From: Chaetorhynchus papuensis | Taxonomy: Eukaryota > Chordata > Aves > Passeriformes > Rhipiduridae | Assembly: GCA_013396525.1 (NCBI GenBank) | Contig: VWYX01000777.1 | Coordinates: forward strand, 62,001 to 126,000 | Direction: 5' to 3' | DNA length: 64,000 nucleotides | In this document: positions 39,101-44,578 of the stretch, piece after piece | Numbering within the stretch: position 1 is the stretch's first letter | How the letters are laid out: every line of letters begins with the position of its first letter | The notes under the pieces: generated by a model | Told to the model about the DNA's origin: nothing | The model's input: the letters and a program-made list of their open reading frames with translations, nothing else | Databases searched by the model: none | Program-made: the position numbers and the translations under genes

Positions 39101-41389
39101 TAGACAAGCTTGAAAAATAGGAACTTCTTTCCAAGGAGTCAACCTCTGTCCCTTCAGTCTTCCAACAGATGAAAGTATGAATTCTTAGGAGAAGATTCTG
39201 CTTTTAGGATAGGCATCGCTCATCTTTAGAGACTTTAACAGGGAATATGGATTCCTGAAGAGAGAAAGGTTTAATATTTGTCAGGTAACACAGGGTGGTT
39301 CTCTGCTGAGCATGTGGGAATTGCCGTACAAAGGGAGGCAGGTTTCCCAGTGCTTTGTGTATGGAAGCCAGATGCTAAAAGAAGAGTTACCTTGATATTC
39401 AAGAGATACTTGAAAGTAGATGGAGCCCTGTACAGAAAAACAAAGGCAGATACAAGGAAAGAAAAAAAAAAAAATCAGATCAAGTCCTGTTACCCTCTGT
39501 AGCAGAAGTCCTGCATATACTGATACAAGGATTTCAGCAAACTCCAGACTGCAGATTTTACCAGAAGACAGCCATGTCCCACATGGGCTGTACCTTAATT
39601 CAGCAGCTGTCCTACAGTTCAAGTCTTAACAAATAAGGAGCCCAGGAGAAAATTTTTTAAAAAGCCAACTTTAGTATTGCTAATTAAACTGGACAAAAGC
39701 AGCATGAATGTCATAGTGGCTAGTCATTGTTTGTCTTCATATTGGTTCTACTATTTGATTCCTAACTACAGATGTTTTCTCCTTTTTCTTCTCATTCTGC
39801 CACCTAAAGAATCTTTTGCTGTTCCTGACCTCAGCAATTCAAGAGGTGACTTCTGCATGCAGTTCATTGATGTTCACCAAAATATTTGTGTTAATATTTG
39901 GTTTTAACACTGACTTACTATCAGTTGCTTGCTGTGCATTTGTCTGCAGTGATTCCTCTTTACTAGATTTGCACTACATTATAACAATGTATTATTTTTT
40001 TATTGGTATTCAGATGAGAGAAACTATTGGTTTTTAGTGAGTTTAGGCTTACATCTAGTTTCCAGCAGACAAATACAAACTTATTCAAAGGGAGTTTGCA
40101 AGAGAGGATCAAGTCCAGTCATTTTTGCATGACTAAGCTTGATTTTCCTGTTTTGTTCTTGTATTTGAATGTGGAATGTCTTTACTAATAATCAAAGATG
40201 TTTATCAGAGGTGTTGCAGTTCCTGTAGAGCTAACAGCCTTTTGTGAAATTAACTTTTTAATTTGCTTAAGCGGTAAAGTCACTCTAAATGGTCCGAATA
40301 CTTTACCAAATAGAAATTGCTTCTTTTATTTAAGAAGGTCATGGGTTATACATGCTAAATATATTTTAAGAAGACTATGCTATTGTTATCACCTTAACTA
40401 ATTACTCGACAACAATTAAGTGTTTAGCTGCACCAGGCAGGGTGTTGATTCTTTGCTATCCAGTGAACAATTCTATACCATTATGCATTGTGACAGCACA
40501 CTCCATAGGTGACTACAGCTCTTCTGATGTTAGGTGTTATGTTTCAGAAAATGTAAAAGTCCAAGTGTGAATGATGCACCATCTCATGCATGGCATTAAG
40601 TGAAGTCTGTCTTTTGTGCAACCAGGGCAAACTGCTGATTAACAAGTAGTGTCCTAATCACAGTGATTGCATTGTCTTAATACATGCGTTGGTTTCTCAG
40701 TTCAGACTGACTTGAATACAAGATAGTAATACTACTTTTTTTTTTTTTTAATTAACTTTTCAGGTTATCACTGGGATACATCAGATTGGATGCCAAGTGT
40801 TCAGTTGCCAGGTATCCAAGAGTATCCAAATTACGAAGTGGTTGAGGAGCCAGCTCCCCTCTACACAGATCCAAATGCCATCGACACAGACTATTACCCT
40901 GGTGGTTATGACATAGAAAGTGATTTTCCACCACCACCTGATGACTTCCCTGCACCTGATGAGCTTCCACCGTTACCACCTGAATACAGCGACCAGTTTG
41001 AGTCAATACAGCCACCCAGAGACATGCCAGCCGTAGGTAGCTTGGGTTCTTCTACAAGGAGCAGGCAGAGATTTAACCTTAATCAGTACCTTCCCCATCA
41101 CTACCCTGCAGACATGTCAGAACCTCAGACTACGCCCAGTGGTGGCAGCGGCAGCTACAGAGAATCGTACGCTCCGTACTCACTGGGGTTCAACCAAGAC
41201 TTTGAAGCACCCACTGTAGACAACATGTCCATGTCTGTGTATGCTTCCACAGCCTCCTGCTCAGATGTGTCAGCATGCTGCGAAATGGAGTCTGAAGTCA
41301 TGATGAGTGACTATGAGAGTGGAGACGACGGTCACTTTGAAGATGTGAAAATTCCTCCACTTGATTCCCAGCAACATACAGAAGTCTGA
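53..41389 (+). CDS. FAT1: FAT1 atypical cadherin, 3' part of gene (exons 7-27; spliced CDS over 21 exons)
   Basis: FAT1 is a giant single-pass cell-surface cadherin. It acts at cell-cell contacts and protrusions in actin organisation, planar polarity and growth control. Twenty-one exons (each listed separately) join into one open frame of about 3,194 codons ending at TGA 41387-41389. In order they encode about 22 cadherin repeats, one EGF-like module, a laminin G domain, four EGF-like modules, a transmembrane helix (34132-34194) and a cytoplasmic tail of roughly 400 residues. FAT1 is chosen over FAT2-4 because of the closely matching tail (PVRPISYTPSIPSDSRNNLD, NYEV, SDYESGDDGHFE) and the C-terminal HTEV. 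The exon count from the 4-kb exon to the stop equals human exons 10-27. The protein is about 4,590 residues in mammals, so the signal peptide and first repeats lie upstream of the window. All exon phases agree and no frameshift or internal stop was found. Confidence 0.97.
193..7683 (+). other. FAT1: FAT1 intron 7 (7.5 kb)
   Basis: This is a non-coding intron. It is AT-rich with T-rich low-complexity tracts near 5995-6066 and 7391-7400. I see no CR1 tail, no RNA gene and no exon-like open frame with good splice sites. A 131-codon open frame on the minus strand (2033-2428) has no recognisable content. Confidence 0.85.
7684..7959 (+). CDS. FAT1: FAT1 exon 8 (one full cadherin repeat)
   Basis: The exon is 276 bp, phase 0 to phase 0, with acceptor atcatttcag/GTG and donor ATG/gtaaat. 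It starts at the interdomain linker VIDTNNHRPQF and runs through SRYEVVIPEDTLPETEI, SATDRDEKNK and LDPATGSLYTSEKLDHE, a complete cadherin repeat. The calcium-binding linker reads DTNN where the canonical cadherin motif has DxND. Confidence 0.95.
8173..8383 (+). CDS. FAT1: FAT1 exon 9 (end of one cadherin repeat, start of next)
   Basis: The exon is 211 bp, phase 0 to phase 1, with acceptor gactgttgcag/GTT and donor TCAG/gtatat. It encodes VRDQYVPVKRNYARVVI, the linker VSDTNDHAPWF, and the first half of the next repeat (VYESAAVGSAVLQVTALDKD, NAEIVYSIES). The final G begins a glycine codon completed by exon 10. Confidence 0.95.
8384..10801 (+). other. FAT1: FAT1 intron 9 (2.4 kb)
   Basis: A non-coding intron. 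The only structure I see is an A/C-rich low-complexity stretch around 9946-10010 (runs of A broken by CC and CCCC) and short T runs near 10057-10068. No exon-like or repeat-element signal was found. Confidence 0.85.
10802..14869 (+). CDS. FAT1: FAT1 exon 10: giant 4,068-bp exon with about a dozen cadherin repeats
   Basis: A single uninterrupted exon of 1,356 codons, the counterpart of the long exon 10 of human FAT1. The acceptor is ttcttcacag/GG and the donor ACAG/gtaaat (phase 1 in, phase 1 out). Repeat boundaries are marked by linkers, in order: VSDNASPKF, LRDENDNAPIF, VIDINDCPPVF, VKESKASQLKF, VEDVNDNAPFF, VMSKAMPVF, VEDINDNPPVF, VTDLNDNPPLF, VISANMHSPVF, LTDDNDNAPQF, ILPPEVPPPKF, VKDANDNKPIL and VTDVNDNPPRF. 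Twelve whole repeats thus lie between partial ones at each end. Several linkers (VSDNAS, VKESKA, VMSKAM, VISANM, ILPPEV) lack the DxND calcium motif. LDxE and ATDxD-type motifs recur in most repeats. Antisense open frames inside this exon are shadows of the coding strand. Confidence 0.97.
14870..15490 (+). other. FAT1: FAT1 intron 10
   Basis: A 621-bp non-coding intron with a T-rich stretch at about 15400-15417. The acceptor cttttcacatttcag is strong. No other structure seen. Confidence 0.85.
15491..15687 (+). CDS. FAT1: FAT1 exon 11 (cadherin repeat, second half)
   Basis: The exon is 197 bp, phase 1 to phase 0, with acceptor cacatttcag/GA and donor AAG/gtaggc. It encodes GGDPLGQFAIENIQNEW, VKKPLDREEKDNYLLNIT and the linker VLDANDNSPVCEK. 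This is the end of the repeat that began at the 3' edge of exon 10 plus the start of the next. Confidence 0.95.
15688..17095 (+). other. FAT1: FAT1 intron 11
   Basis: A 1.4-kb non-coding intron. It contains a T-rich tract at about 16289-16320 and short poly-T near 16515-16545. No repeat element or exon-like segment recognised. Confidence 0.85.
17096..17249 (+). CDS. FAT1: FAT1 exon 12 (cadherin repeat, first half)
   Basis: The exon is 154 bp, phase 0 to phase 1, with acceptor aaatcttgcag/ACT and donor ACAG/gtaata. It encodes TLYAESVPEDALPGKLIMQV, SATDADIRSNAEITYTL and GAEKFRLTPDTG, the first half of a cadherin repeat continued in exon 13. Confidence 0.94.
17250..18689 (+). other. FAT1: FAT1 intron 12
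   Basis: A 1.4-kb AT-rich, non-coding intron. I see no interspersed repeat, RNA gene or additional exon in it. Confidence 0.85.
18690..18923 (+). CDS. FAT1: FAT1 exon 13 (end of one cadherin repeat, start of next)
   Basis: The exon is 234 bp, phase 1 to phase 1, with acceptor gctatttgtag/GT and donor GCAG/gtatgc. It encodes GELKTLMALDREQQAVYHLL, KATDGGGRFCQ, the canonical linker LEDVNDNAPEF, and the start of the next repeat (ITVFENTEPKTLLTRVQATD, ADAG). Confidence 0.95.
18924..20174 (+). other. FAT1: FAT1 intron 13
   Basis: A 1.25-kb non-coding intron with a short purine-rich stretch near 19147-19166. No repeat element or exon-like segment was recognised. Confidence 0.85.
20175..20564 (+). 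CDS. FAT1: FAT1 exon 14 (cadherin repeat end, linker, start of next repeat)
   Basis: The exon is 390 bp, phase 1 to phase 1, with acceptor ttcaaaatgcag/GG and donor ACAG/gtaaca. It encodes GLNRKIHYSLVNSAEGQFSI, LEKPLDRELQAVYTLTLKAT, the linker VLDINDNPPVF, and then VSEDILVGTEVLQIYAASRD and NAEITYSIVSGNEHGKFSI. This covers most of two consecutive cadherin repeats. Confidence 0.95.
20565..21788 (+). other. FAT1: FAT1 intron 14
   Basis: A 1.2-kb non-coding intron. It holds a G-rich cluster at 20842-20857 (G5-C-G3-C-G3-T-G2) and a (GTTTT)n-like tract around 21265-21283. Nothing else recognised. Confidence 0.85.
21789..22003 (+). CDS. FAT1: FAT1 exon 15 (cadherin repeat end and start of next)
   Basis: The exon is 215 bp, phase 1 to phase 0, with acceptor tcttctgtag/GA and donor ACA/gtatgt. 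It encodes IIESLDYESSHEYYLTVEAT, the linker VTDINDNSPVF, and SQDTYTAVISEDAMLEQSVI, with the next repeat continued in exon 16. Confidence 0.95.
22004..22408 (+). other. FAT1: FAT1 intron 15
   Basis: A 405-bp non-coding intron. The open frame continues only a few codons past the donor. No other structure seen. Confidence 0.85.
22409..22546 (+). CDS. FAT1: FAT1 exon 16 (cadherin repeat, middle)
   Basis: A 138-bp exon, phase 0 to phase 0, with acceptor atgccccttag/GTT and donor AAG/gtgagt. It encodes VMADDADGPSNNRIHYTIID, GNQGNPFTIDPTRGEIKV and TKLLDREK, the central part of a cadherin repeat. It is symmetric, so skipping it would keep the frame but break a cadherin fold. Confidence 0.94.
22547..22851 (+). 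other. FAT1: FAT1 intron 16
   Basis: A 305-bp non-coding intron with a strong T-rich acceptor region (tttttattattttcttag). Nothing else seen. Confidence 0.85.
22852..22995 (+). CDS. FAT1: FAT1 exon 17 (cadherin repeat end, linker)
   Basis: A 144-bp exon, phase 0 to phase 0, with acceptor ttattttcttag/ATT and donor CAG/gtaaat. It encodes ISGYTLTVQASDNGSPPKFN, the linker VSDVNDNPPVF, and SKGNYSVIIQ, the first strand of the next repeat. Confidence 0.94.
22996..25273 (+). other. FAT1: FAT1 intron 17, with a CR1 fragment
   Basis: A 2.3-kb intron. It contains a short CR1 copy on the minus strand (23174-23336, listed separately) and an A/C-rich low-complexity stretch at about 24028-24080. The remainder shows nothing recognisable. 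Confidence 0.85.
23174..23336 (-). mobile_element. CR1 LINE fragment (3' end), minus strand
   Basis: On the plus strand this begins cagaatcacagaacgcgtga, followed by ggtcggaagggacc and later tcttgaatatctacagtgag and ataacctctctggg. This is the reverse complement of the diverged 3' end of a chicken-repeat-1 (CR1) non-LTR retrotransposon. About 160 bp remain, so it is a dead, heavily 5'-truncated copy inside FAT1 intron 17. Edges are approximate. Confidence 0.8.
25274..25471 (+). CDS. FAT1: FAT1 exon 18 (cadherin repeat, middle)
   Basis: The exon is 198 bp, phase 0 to phase 0, with acceptor ctgtatctatag/GAA and donor AAG/gtagga. It encodes ENKPIGFSVLQLVVTDKDSS, HNGPPFLFTILSGNEESTF, and RKVRDHYLLHVK. 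It lies between the exon 17 linker and exon 19 in the second-to-last group of cadherin repeats. Confidence 0.94.
25472..29545 (+). other. FAT1: FAT1 intron 18 (4.1 kb)
   Basis: Non-coding intron. An A-rich/AC stretch lies near 27881-27912. I found no CR1 tail, RNA gene, or exon-like segment with good splice sites. Small open frames on both strands have no recognisable content. Confidence 0.85.
29546..30347 (+). CDS. FAT1: FAT1 exon 19 (last cadherin repeats and membrane-distal spacer)
   Basis: An 802-bp exon, phase 0 to phase 1, with acceptor tttcctttag/GTG and donor GAAG/gtaaga. It begins VADNGKPPLSSLTYIDIRVI and crosses a non-canonical linker (VIEESIYSPAI). It then encodes the last cadherin repeat (EEYSGGVIGKIHATDQDVYD, STGGKLIAHKRLDVGQYLLN) and a conserved spacer. 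That spacer includes AIRFANLSPEEFIGDYWRNF, QRALRNILGVRRNDIQIV and MSTHSTARLSFVTPRHHR. It ends CLCE, the start of the first EGF-like region. The frame stays open 100 bp into the intron, to a stop at 30446. Confidence 0.96.
30348..31283 (+). other. FAT1: FAT1 intron 19
   Basis: A 936-bp non-coding intron. Its first 100 bp are open in frame with exon 19. No AATAAA signal was noticed that would turn this into an alternative 3' end. Confidence 0.82.
31284..31415 (+). CDS. FAT1: FAT1 exon 20 (EGF-like module 1)
   Basis: A 132-bp exon, phase 1 to phase 1, with acceptor ttggttttacag/AA and donor CTG/gtaagg. It supplies the cysteines of the EGF-like module before the laminin G domain: EGKCPLVNSVCEGNPCPEG, TECLG, KYTCVCQDSKAGQCP. 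A small 109-bp intron follows (31416-31524). Confidence 0.93.
31525..31688 (+). CDS. FAT1: FAT1 exon 21 (laminin G domain, first part)
   Basis: A 164-bp exon, phase 1 to phase 0, with acceptor tattcctcag/CA and donor GAG/gtatat. It encodes SAVTFTGSSYVKYRLMENEN, MKLTMRLRTYSAHAVVMYAR and GTDYSILE, the N-terminal strands of the single laminin G domain. Confidence 0.94.
31689..32251 (+). other. FAT1: FAT1 intron 21
   Basis: A 563-bp AT-rich non-coding intron; no repeat or additional exon recognised. Confidence 0.85.
32252..32714 (+). CDS. FAT1: FAT1 exon 22 (laminin G domain, remainder, and start of EGF-like 2)
   Basis: A 463-bp exon, phase 0 to phase 1, with acceptor tttcctctatag/ATC and donor GGAG/gtaagc. 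It encodes IHHGRLQYKFDCGSGPGIVS, NDGQWHSVSLEVDGNYARLV, VFFGGHIRQQGTRHGRSPQV and the closing laminin G strands (GFRGCMDSIVLNGQELPLNS, DVTPGC). It then starts the next EGF-like module (DGCSSSPCQNGGICNALSNG). The frame stays open to 32848 beyond the donor. Confidence 0.96.
32715..33248 (+). other. FAT1: FAT1 intron 22
   Basis: A 534-bp non-coding intron. Its first 134 bp are open in frame with exon 22. Retention would give a protein ending after the laminin G domain, but there is no evidence here that it is used. Confidence 0.82.
33249..33402 (+). CDS. FAT1: FAT1 exon 23 (EGF-like 2 end, EGF-like 3)
   Basis: A 154-bp exon, phase 1 to phase 2, with acceptor atttgattccag/GC and donor AAAG/gtatgt. 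It encodes GYYCKCAPLFMGTHCDV and SVNPCASNPCLYGGTCIPVS, then CQCRGQYTGQ, with six-cysteine EGF spacing. The split arginine codon (AG/A) is completed by exon 24. Confidence 0.94.
33637..33747 (+). CDS. FAT1: FAT1 exon 24 (EGF-like 4)
   Basis: A 111-bp exon, phase 2 to phase 2, with acceptor gcctttgcag/A. It encodes CQLGPYCKDNPCKNSGKCID and DGPVCECEAGFRGER. The donor AAAG/gttggt departs from the usual gtaagt at the third and fourth intron bases. The exon is symmetric and coincides with about one EGF module, so skipping would remove a module cleanly. Confidence 0.93.
33957..34588 (+). CDS. FAT1: FAT1 exon 25 (calcium-binding EGF-like 5, transmembrane helix, proximal tail)
   Basis: A 632-bp exon, phase 2 to phase 1, with acceptor gctgtttctgacag/G and donor GACA/gtaaga. 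It starts with a Ca-binding EGF (TDVDECIENPCLNGALCENT, YHCNCSRGFGGKHC). The single membrane helix follows (34132-34194, VIGIIVFIAGIFLLVVIFVV), and then a basic stop-transfer stretch CRKVVSRKKKHQ that has been proposed as a nuclear-localisation signal in mammalian FAT1. The proximal tail holds the FAT1-typical PVRPISYTPSIPSDSRNNLD and IPEHPEFSTFNPDSVHGHRK blocks and a PPPPP run (34513-34527). Confidence 0.97.
34132..34194 (+). other. FAT1: FAT1 transmembrane helix
   Basis: Twenty-one codons, almost all hydrophobic, lie between the last EGF-like module and the basic CRKVVSRKKK cluster. This is a classic type I single-pass anchor, with the cadherin region outside the cell and the tail inside. 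Confidence 0.93.
34834..34971 (+). CDS. FAT1: FAT1 exon 26 (cytoplasmic tail)
   Basis: A 138-bp exon, phase 1 to phase 1, with acceptor ctttttctttcag/CT and donor AATG/gtacgt. It encodes TKVVDLDPCLSKKPLDEKNS and MSEVQSLSSFQSESCDDN. The split glycine codon is normally completed by exon 27 (NG-YHWD). The cassette exons at 37035 and 39810 have the same phases and can insert here. Read-through into the intron would stop two codons later. Confidence 0.95.
37035..37094 (+). CDS. FAT1: FAT1 alternative cassette exon, 60 bp (20-residue tail insert)
   Basis: The acceptor is ttttatacctttta-caag/CT and the donor GAAG/gtatat. The exon is exactly 60 bp, phase 1 to phase 1, and open in the FAT1 frame. Read with the G carried over from exon 26 it gives ASVVTVIHLVNAVVDSVEKE. 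From memory this is nearly the same as a stretch of the FAT3 cytoplasmic tail at the same place, just before the YHWDTSDWMP block shared by FAT1 and FAT3. That makes an ancestral exon, now optional in FAT1, the likeliest explanation. Use in this species is not shown by sequence alone. Confidence 0.75.
39810..39845 (+). CDS. FAT1: FAT1 alternative cassette microexon, 36 bp (12-residue tail insert)
   Basis: A long pyrimidine tract (cctttttcttctcattctgc) leads to the acceptor ctaaag/AA, and the donor is AGAG/gtgact. The exon is 36 bp, phase 1 to phase 1. With the carried-over G it encodes ESFAVPDLSNSR, followed by GYHWD from exon 27. I recall a similar peptide (E-S-L-A-x-PDLS) from mammalian FAT1 isoforms carrying a 12-residue insert. 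A TGCATG (RBFOX-type) element starts 9 bases after the exon and pyrimidine-rich PTB-like sequence precedes it, both usual around regulated microexons. Confidence 0.78.
40764..41389 (+). CDS. FAT1: FAT1 exon 27 (distal cytoplasmic tail, stop codon)
   Basis: The acceptor follows a run of T (ttttttaattaacttttcag/GT). The exon encodes GYHWDTSDWMPSVQLPGIQE, YPGGYDIESDF, a polyproline region, QRFNLNQYLPHHYP and ASTASCSDVSACCEMESEVM, then SDYESGDDGHFED and the end PPLDSQQHTEV. FPPPP (40925-40939) is an Ena/VASP EVH1-type ligand, a partner established for mammalian FAT1. The last four residues HTEV (41375-41386) form a class I PDZ ligand. Stop TGA is at 41387-41389. Confidence 0.97.
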
Positions 41390-42187
41390 CACACTCAACA
41401 AAAGTGCCTGGACTCTAACAAACTTTATGAAATCTAGAACAATTTTCAAGAGCTTTTTTTTATTTTTTCTTCTTTTTTCTTTCCAGCCACAGTGAATGCT
41501 TTTGTTTCAGTGAGCTAAACTGGCATGGCAGCATTGGATCATGCAATTCATTTCACTAGATGAACCTCTTTCCATTTCCTGACCTACTGTATTTGGAAAG
41601 TTCCAAGATTTCCATTGGCTGTGCCATTTCTGAACATCCTTTATGTAATCACATACCACTTCTCCATGTTAGCATGATGCATATATTTATATAGTTCTAA
41701 TGCAATTAATTTTCTCCTACTTTTTGTAAATTTTATGTACAGTTTTGATTTTAATAGTTTTAACTAGATTTTGTAGATATTTTGTGAATTTGTTTTCCAC
41801 TGAAACCTAGTGGTGTTAGTGTGCCATTAAAAATGAGCACCCTGACTTATTACAGTCAGGGCATCACTGTATGTATTCCCCTGAAAACTAAGGTTTTTAC
41901 ATTTCATTGTAAAACATTCAACTTATTCACACAATTTCAATTTTACATACATTAGGTCTGATATTTTTCTGGGTCAGCTATATGGAAATGTCTTAAATGG
42001 GTTGCTGTATTTTAGAACTGTAAACATTTTTTTTCCCTTCTTGGAAAGTGTGTTGGGGACCCTCTGCATACCAGTTTAGAACCAAAACCACCATGACACA
42101 GTTTTTATAGTGTCTGTATATTTGTGATCCAATGGTCTTGTAAAGGTTTTTACTGAAAATTACCATTAGCCAGTCTTTCTTACTGAC

Positions 42188-42204
42188 AATAAATTATTAA
42201 TAAA
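42188..42204 (+). terminator. FAT1: FAT1 proximal poly(A) signals (two AATAAA)
   Basis: AATAAA occurs at 42188-42193 and again at 42199-42204. A GT-rich element (tttgctctgtgtatctct) follows about 10-25 bases later, as expected for a cleavage site near 42210-42225. Confidence 0.65.
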
Positions 42205-42432
42205 ATACTTTAGCTTTGCTCTGTGTATCTCTATTATATAATATACCATTGACAAAGCATTCAGTGCAGCATTTTTTAAGTCTGTATATGTTTTGTACTG
42301 TATTAAGTTACTTGCTCCAAGCAACTCGTTTTCCTCTCCTCCAAAATCAGCCTGCAGCTGTGTTAGAGATGCTCACGAGATGGCAGTGTGTGTCTGCTTA
42401 ATGGTGTTTTTAAAAGTAATCGGGCCAGTCTG

Positions 42433-42438
42433 AATAAA
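42433..42438 (+). terminator. FAT1: FAT1 distal poly(A) signal (AATAAA)
   Basis: A third AATAAA within ctgaataaagattgatgg. A T-rich/GT region lies downstream at about 42468-42492. It would lengthen the transcript by roughly 230 bases relative to the proximal site. Confidence 0.6.
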
Positions 42439-42458
42439 GATTGATGGGTATCAAACTG

Positions 42459-44380
42459 CAGTAGCCTTCTCGGTAGTTTGCATTTTTCTTTAAACATATA
42501 ATAGCAGCTATGTAAATTGCTGAATATTTTTTCTCAAGTCCCAAAAATATATACAAAAAAATTGCCCAAGGTCTTTAAAGCAGTTTCTCCCCTCTTTTAT
42601 CACCTGAATACTTACTTTCATGACTAGGTACCCCTTAATTGTGCACCTGCATGCTGAAATGGCCATGTCATTATCTGACTTTGTGCTAAATAGTTGTGGT
42701 TTCCTGCAATTATATTTCAATTGCAGTTTCTTACATTATGTTCACACTAGAAGTTTACCTTGAAGAAGTAAAAGATGGAACACAGTTTTCCAGTGCATTA
42801 TCCAGCTGTTTTTCTGACTAGAAAAGAACAAAGCCTTTAACAGAGTTCTCTAGCATAAATTTGGCCTGATGGTAAGCTAAAGGAATAATATAACTGTCTT
42901 CTGCCTCTTGCTTGAGGGACGCTTTTTAAGTTCAGAACAGATTTCCTGGCACATTAGTGAATTTTTAATATAGCCTGGAATCCTTTCAGCTCCACCTCCA
43001 TTTTGTTCCTACTGTCATAAAGTTCTGTAGCCTGGAAATATACAATATTAGATTCTCTCAGTCATGAGAGCTAAGCCTCAGCCTTCTACCATCTAGGGAA
43101 ACAGGGTACTGTATTTGGAGTGCTATTTATATACAAAATGGAACAACTCCCAGCTTGGCAGCTGTATAATGGAAATTGGGTGGATTACAGGACATGGCCA
43201 GGCACAGACATTCCTGTGTTAACTTGCCCATATGCAGGTTAAGAATCTCATGACTTATGCAAAAAGGCTGAAAAATCAATAGGTTTAAACCCACATTCTG
43301 GCTGTGCACTGCAATATTCACCCTGATAACTAAGAGCCTTTTGTAGATCAGGCTGTTAGAATTTTGCTATTTAATAGCTTTAGAAGAATCTTGCAGAACT
43401 GTGAGTGGAGGGTGTCACACACTCTGTAATGGCTAACATCACTGCTTAAGGCCCATCTTGAGTGAGGAAGGTTAAGCTGAGTGGCAGGTCTGCTCAAGAT
43501 TCCTTAATATCTGCTGCTCAGTAGGAATGGTCTCAGGAGTCAGCAAGAAGAAGACGCTGCACAAATTTGCATCATTTCTCAGTTGATAAGGATTCCCAGT
43601 AAAGATGAAAGCTTGCCCTAAAAATACATTTTCTTAAGTTACTCATTTACAGAAGAAAGGCCTGAAGACAGATTTTTAAAATTGAGAGGTGTGAAAGGAC
43701 AGGAATATCAACACTGAAATATACTTTTATTCATAGTGCTGTGAACTGAAGGCTAACATAGAACATGAAGCTCAAAAGGAACAATGTCTCATTATTCTAC
43801 AATGAAATTCCATGTAGGTGTAAGAGAATGTTTTGTTGAAAGTATCAGAATATATATATATATATTTATTTTTTTTTTTACCTCTTCACAAGAACTGTGC
43901 TGCTAGGCAACATGCAACACCCAGGTTATACTTCACAGCAGAAAACAAGGCTGCATCATAACACTCACTTATGGAAATAGCAGGCATTTTCAACTCCACA
44001 ACAGCTTTGCTGTTGGTGTGTAAAGCAAGGACACGTTGGACAAATGCTCCCTTTGTAGGGAGCTTTTATCACCTAATTCAGGTCCAGTAAGGGCAATTAA
44101 ACCTATTTTCCCACACAGAGCTACAGCAATACACCAGATGAAGCTGGTGACATTTTAAGCCCAATTAAAACTGATACAGCAGAGCATTGCTGTACTAGCC
44201 CAAACATACATACATCAAAAGCATTGGCCAGGTGATTTATTTTATAAGCCAAACATTTTAAAATAAGGAATTTCAGTGAAGTCACACATTCACTACTCTA
44301 GTGTTCACCTGTCCTCATGTTGTCACACCAAGCAGTTTATGTTGAGATGTAGTTTCATGTGTTTCAATTTTTGCTCATTT
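42459..44380. other. Intergenic, 3' of FAT1
   Basis: No gene recognised. A short (TA)n run followed by poly-T lies at 43850-43880. Otherwise this is plain AT-rich sequence. Confidence 0.8.
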
Positions 44381-44578
44381 CTTCCTACCCTGCCAAAGGA
44401 CACCACTGAGAAGAGCCTGTCTCTGTCTTTACAGCTTCACATCAGGTATTTATAAACATTATTAAGTTCCCCACTGAGCCTTCTTTTTTACCCAAACTTA
44501 TCAGCCTCAGTTCTCTCAGCCTCTCATATGAAAGCAGCTCCCGTCTCTTAATCATCTTGCTGACCCTCTGCTAAACTG
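44381..44578 (-). mobile_element. CR1 LINE fragment (end of ORF2 region), minus strand
   Basis: The plus-strand text holds ggacaccactgagaagagcc, caggtatttataaacatt, ccccactgagccttctt and ctctcagcctctcatatg. This is the reverse complement of the CR1 region encoding the C-terminal part of the reverse-transcriptase protein. The reverse strand gives remnants of the LSYERLRELxLxSLxK and NLINVYKYL motifs. The copy is truncated and contains stops. Edges are approximate. Confidence 0.75.

Larger units (their letters stand above)
34972..40763 (+). other. FAT1: FAT1 intron 26 (5.8 kb) with two cassette exons
   Basis: The last intron. It contains the two symmetric in-frame candidate exons at 37035-37094 and 39810-39845 (listed separately). 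TGCATG motifs occur at 36327, 39854, 40126 and 40587, and a 9-bp inverted repeat lies at 36861-36880. There is a short TG/CA-rich stretch near 37690-37730. The rest is AT-rich with no repeat element recognised. Confidence 0.85.
41390..42458 (+). other. FAT1: FAT1 3' untranslated region
   Basis: Non-coding sequence after the FAT1 stop. It includes a T/C-rich tract (about 41453-41485) and a short perfect hairpin (41840-41861). Polyadenylation signals lie at 42188 and 42199 and again at 42433. The 3' end is inferred from the last AATAAA, so the boundary is approximate. Confidence 0.75.
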
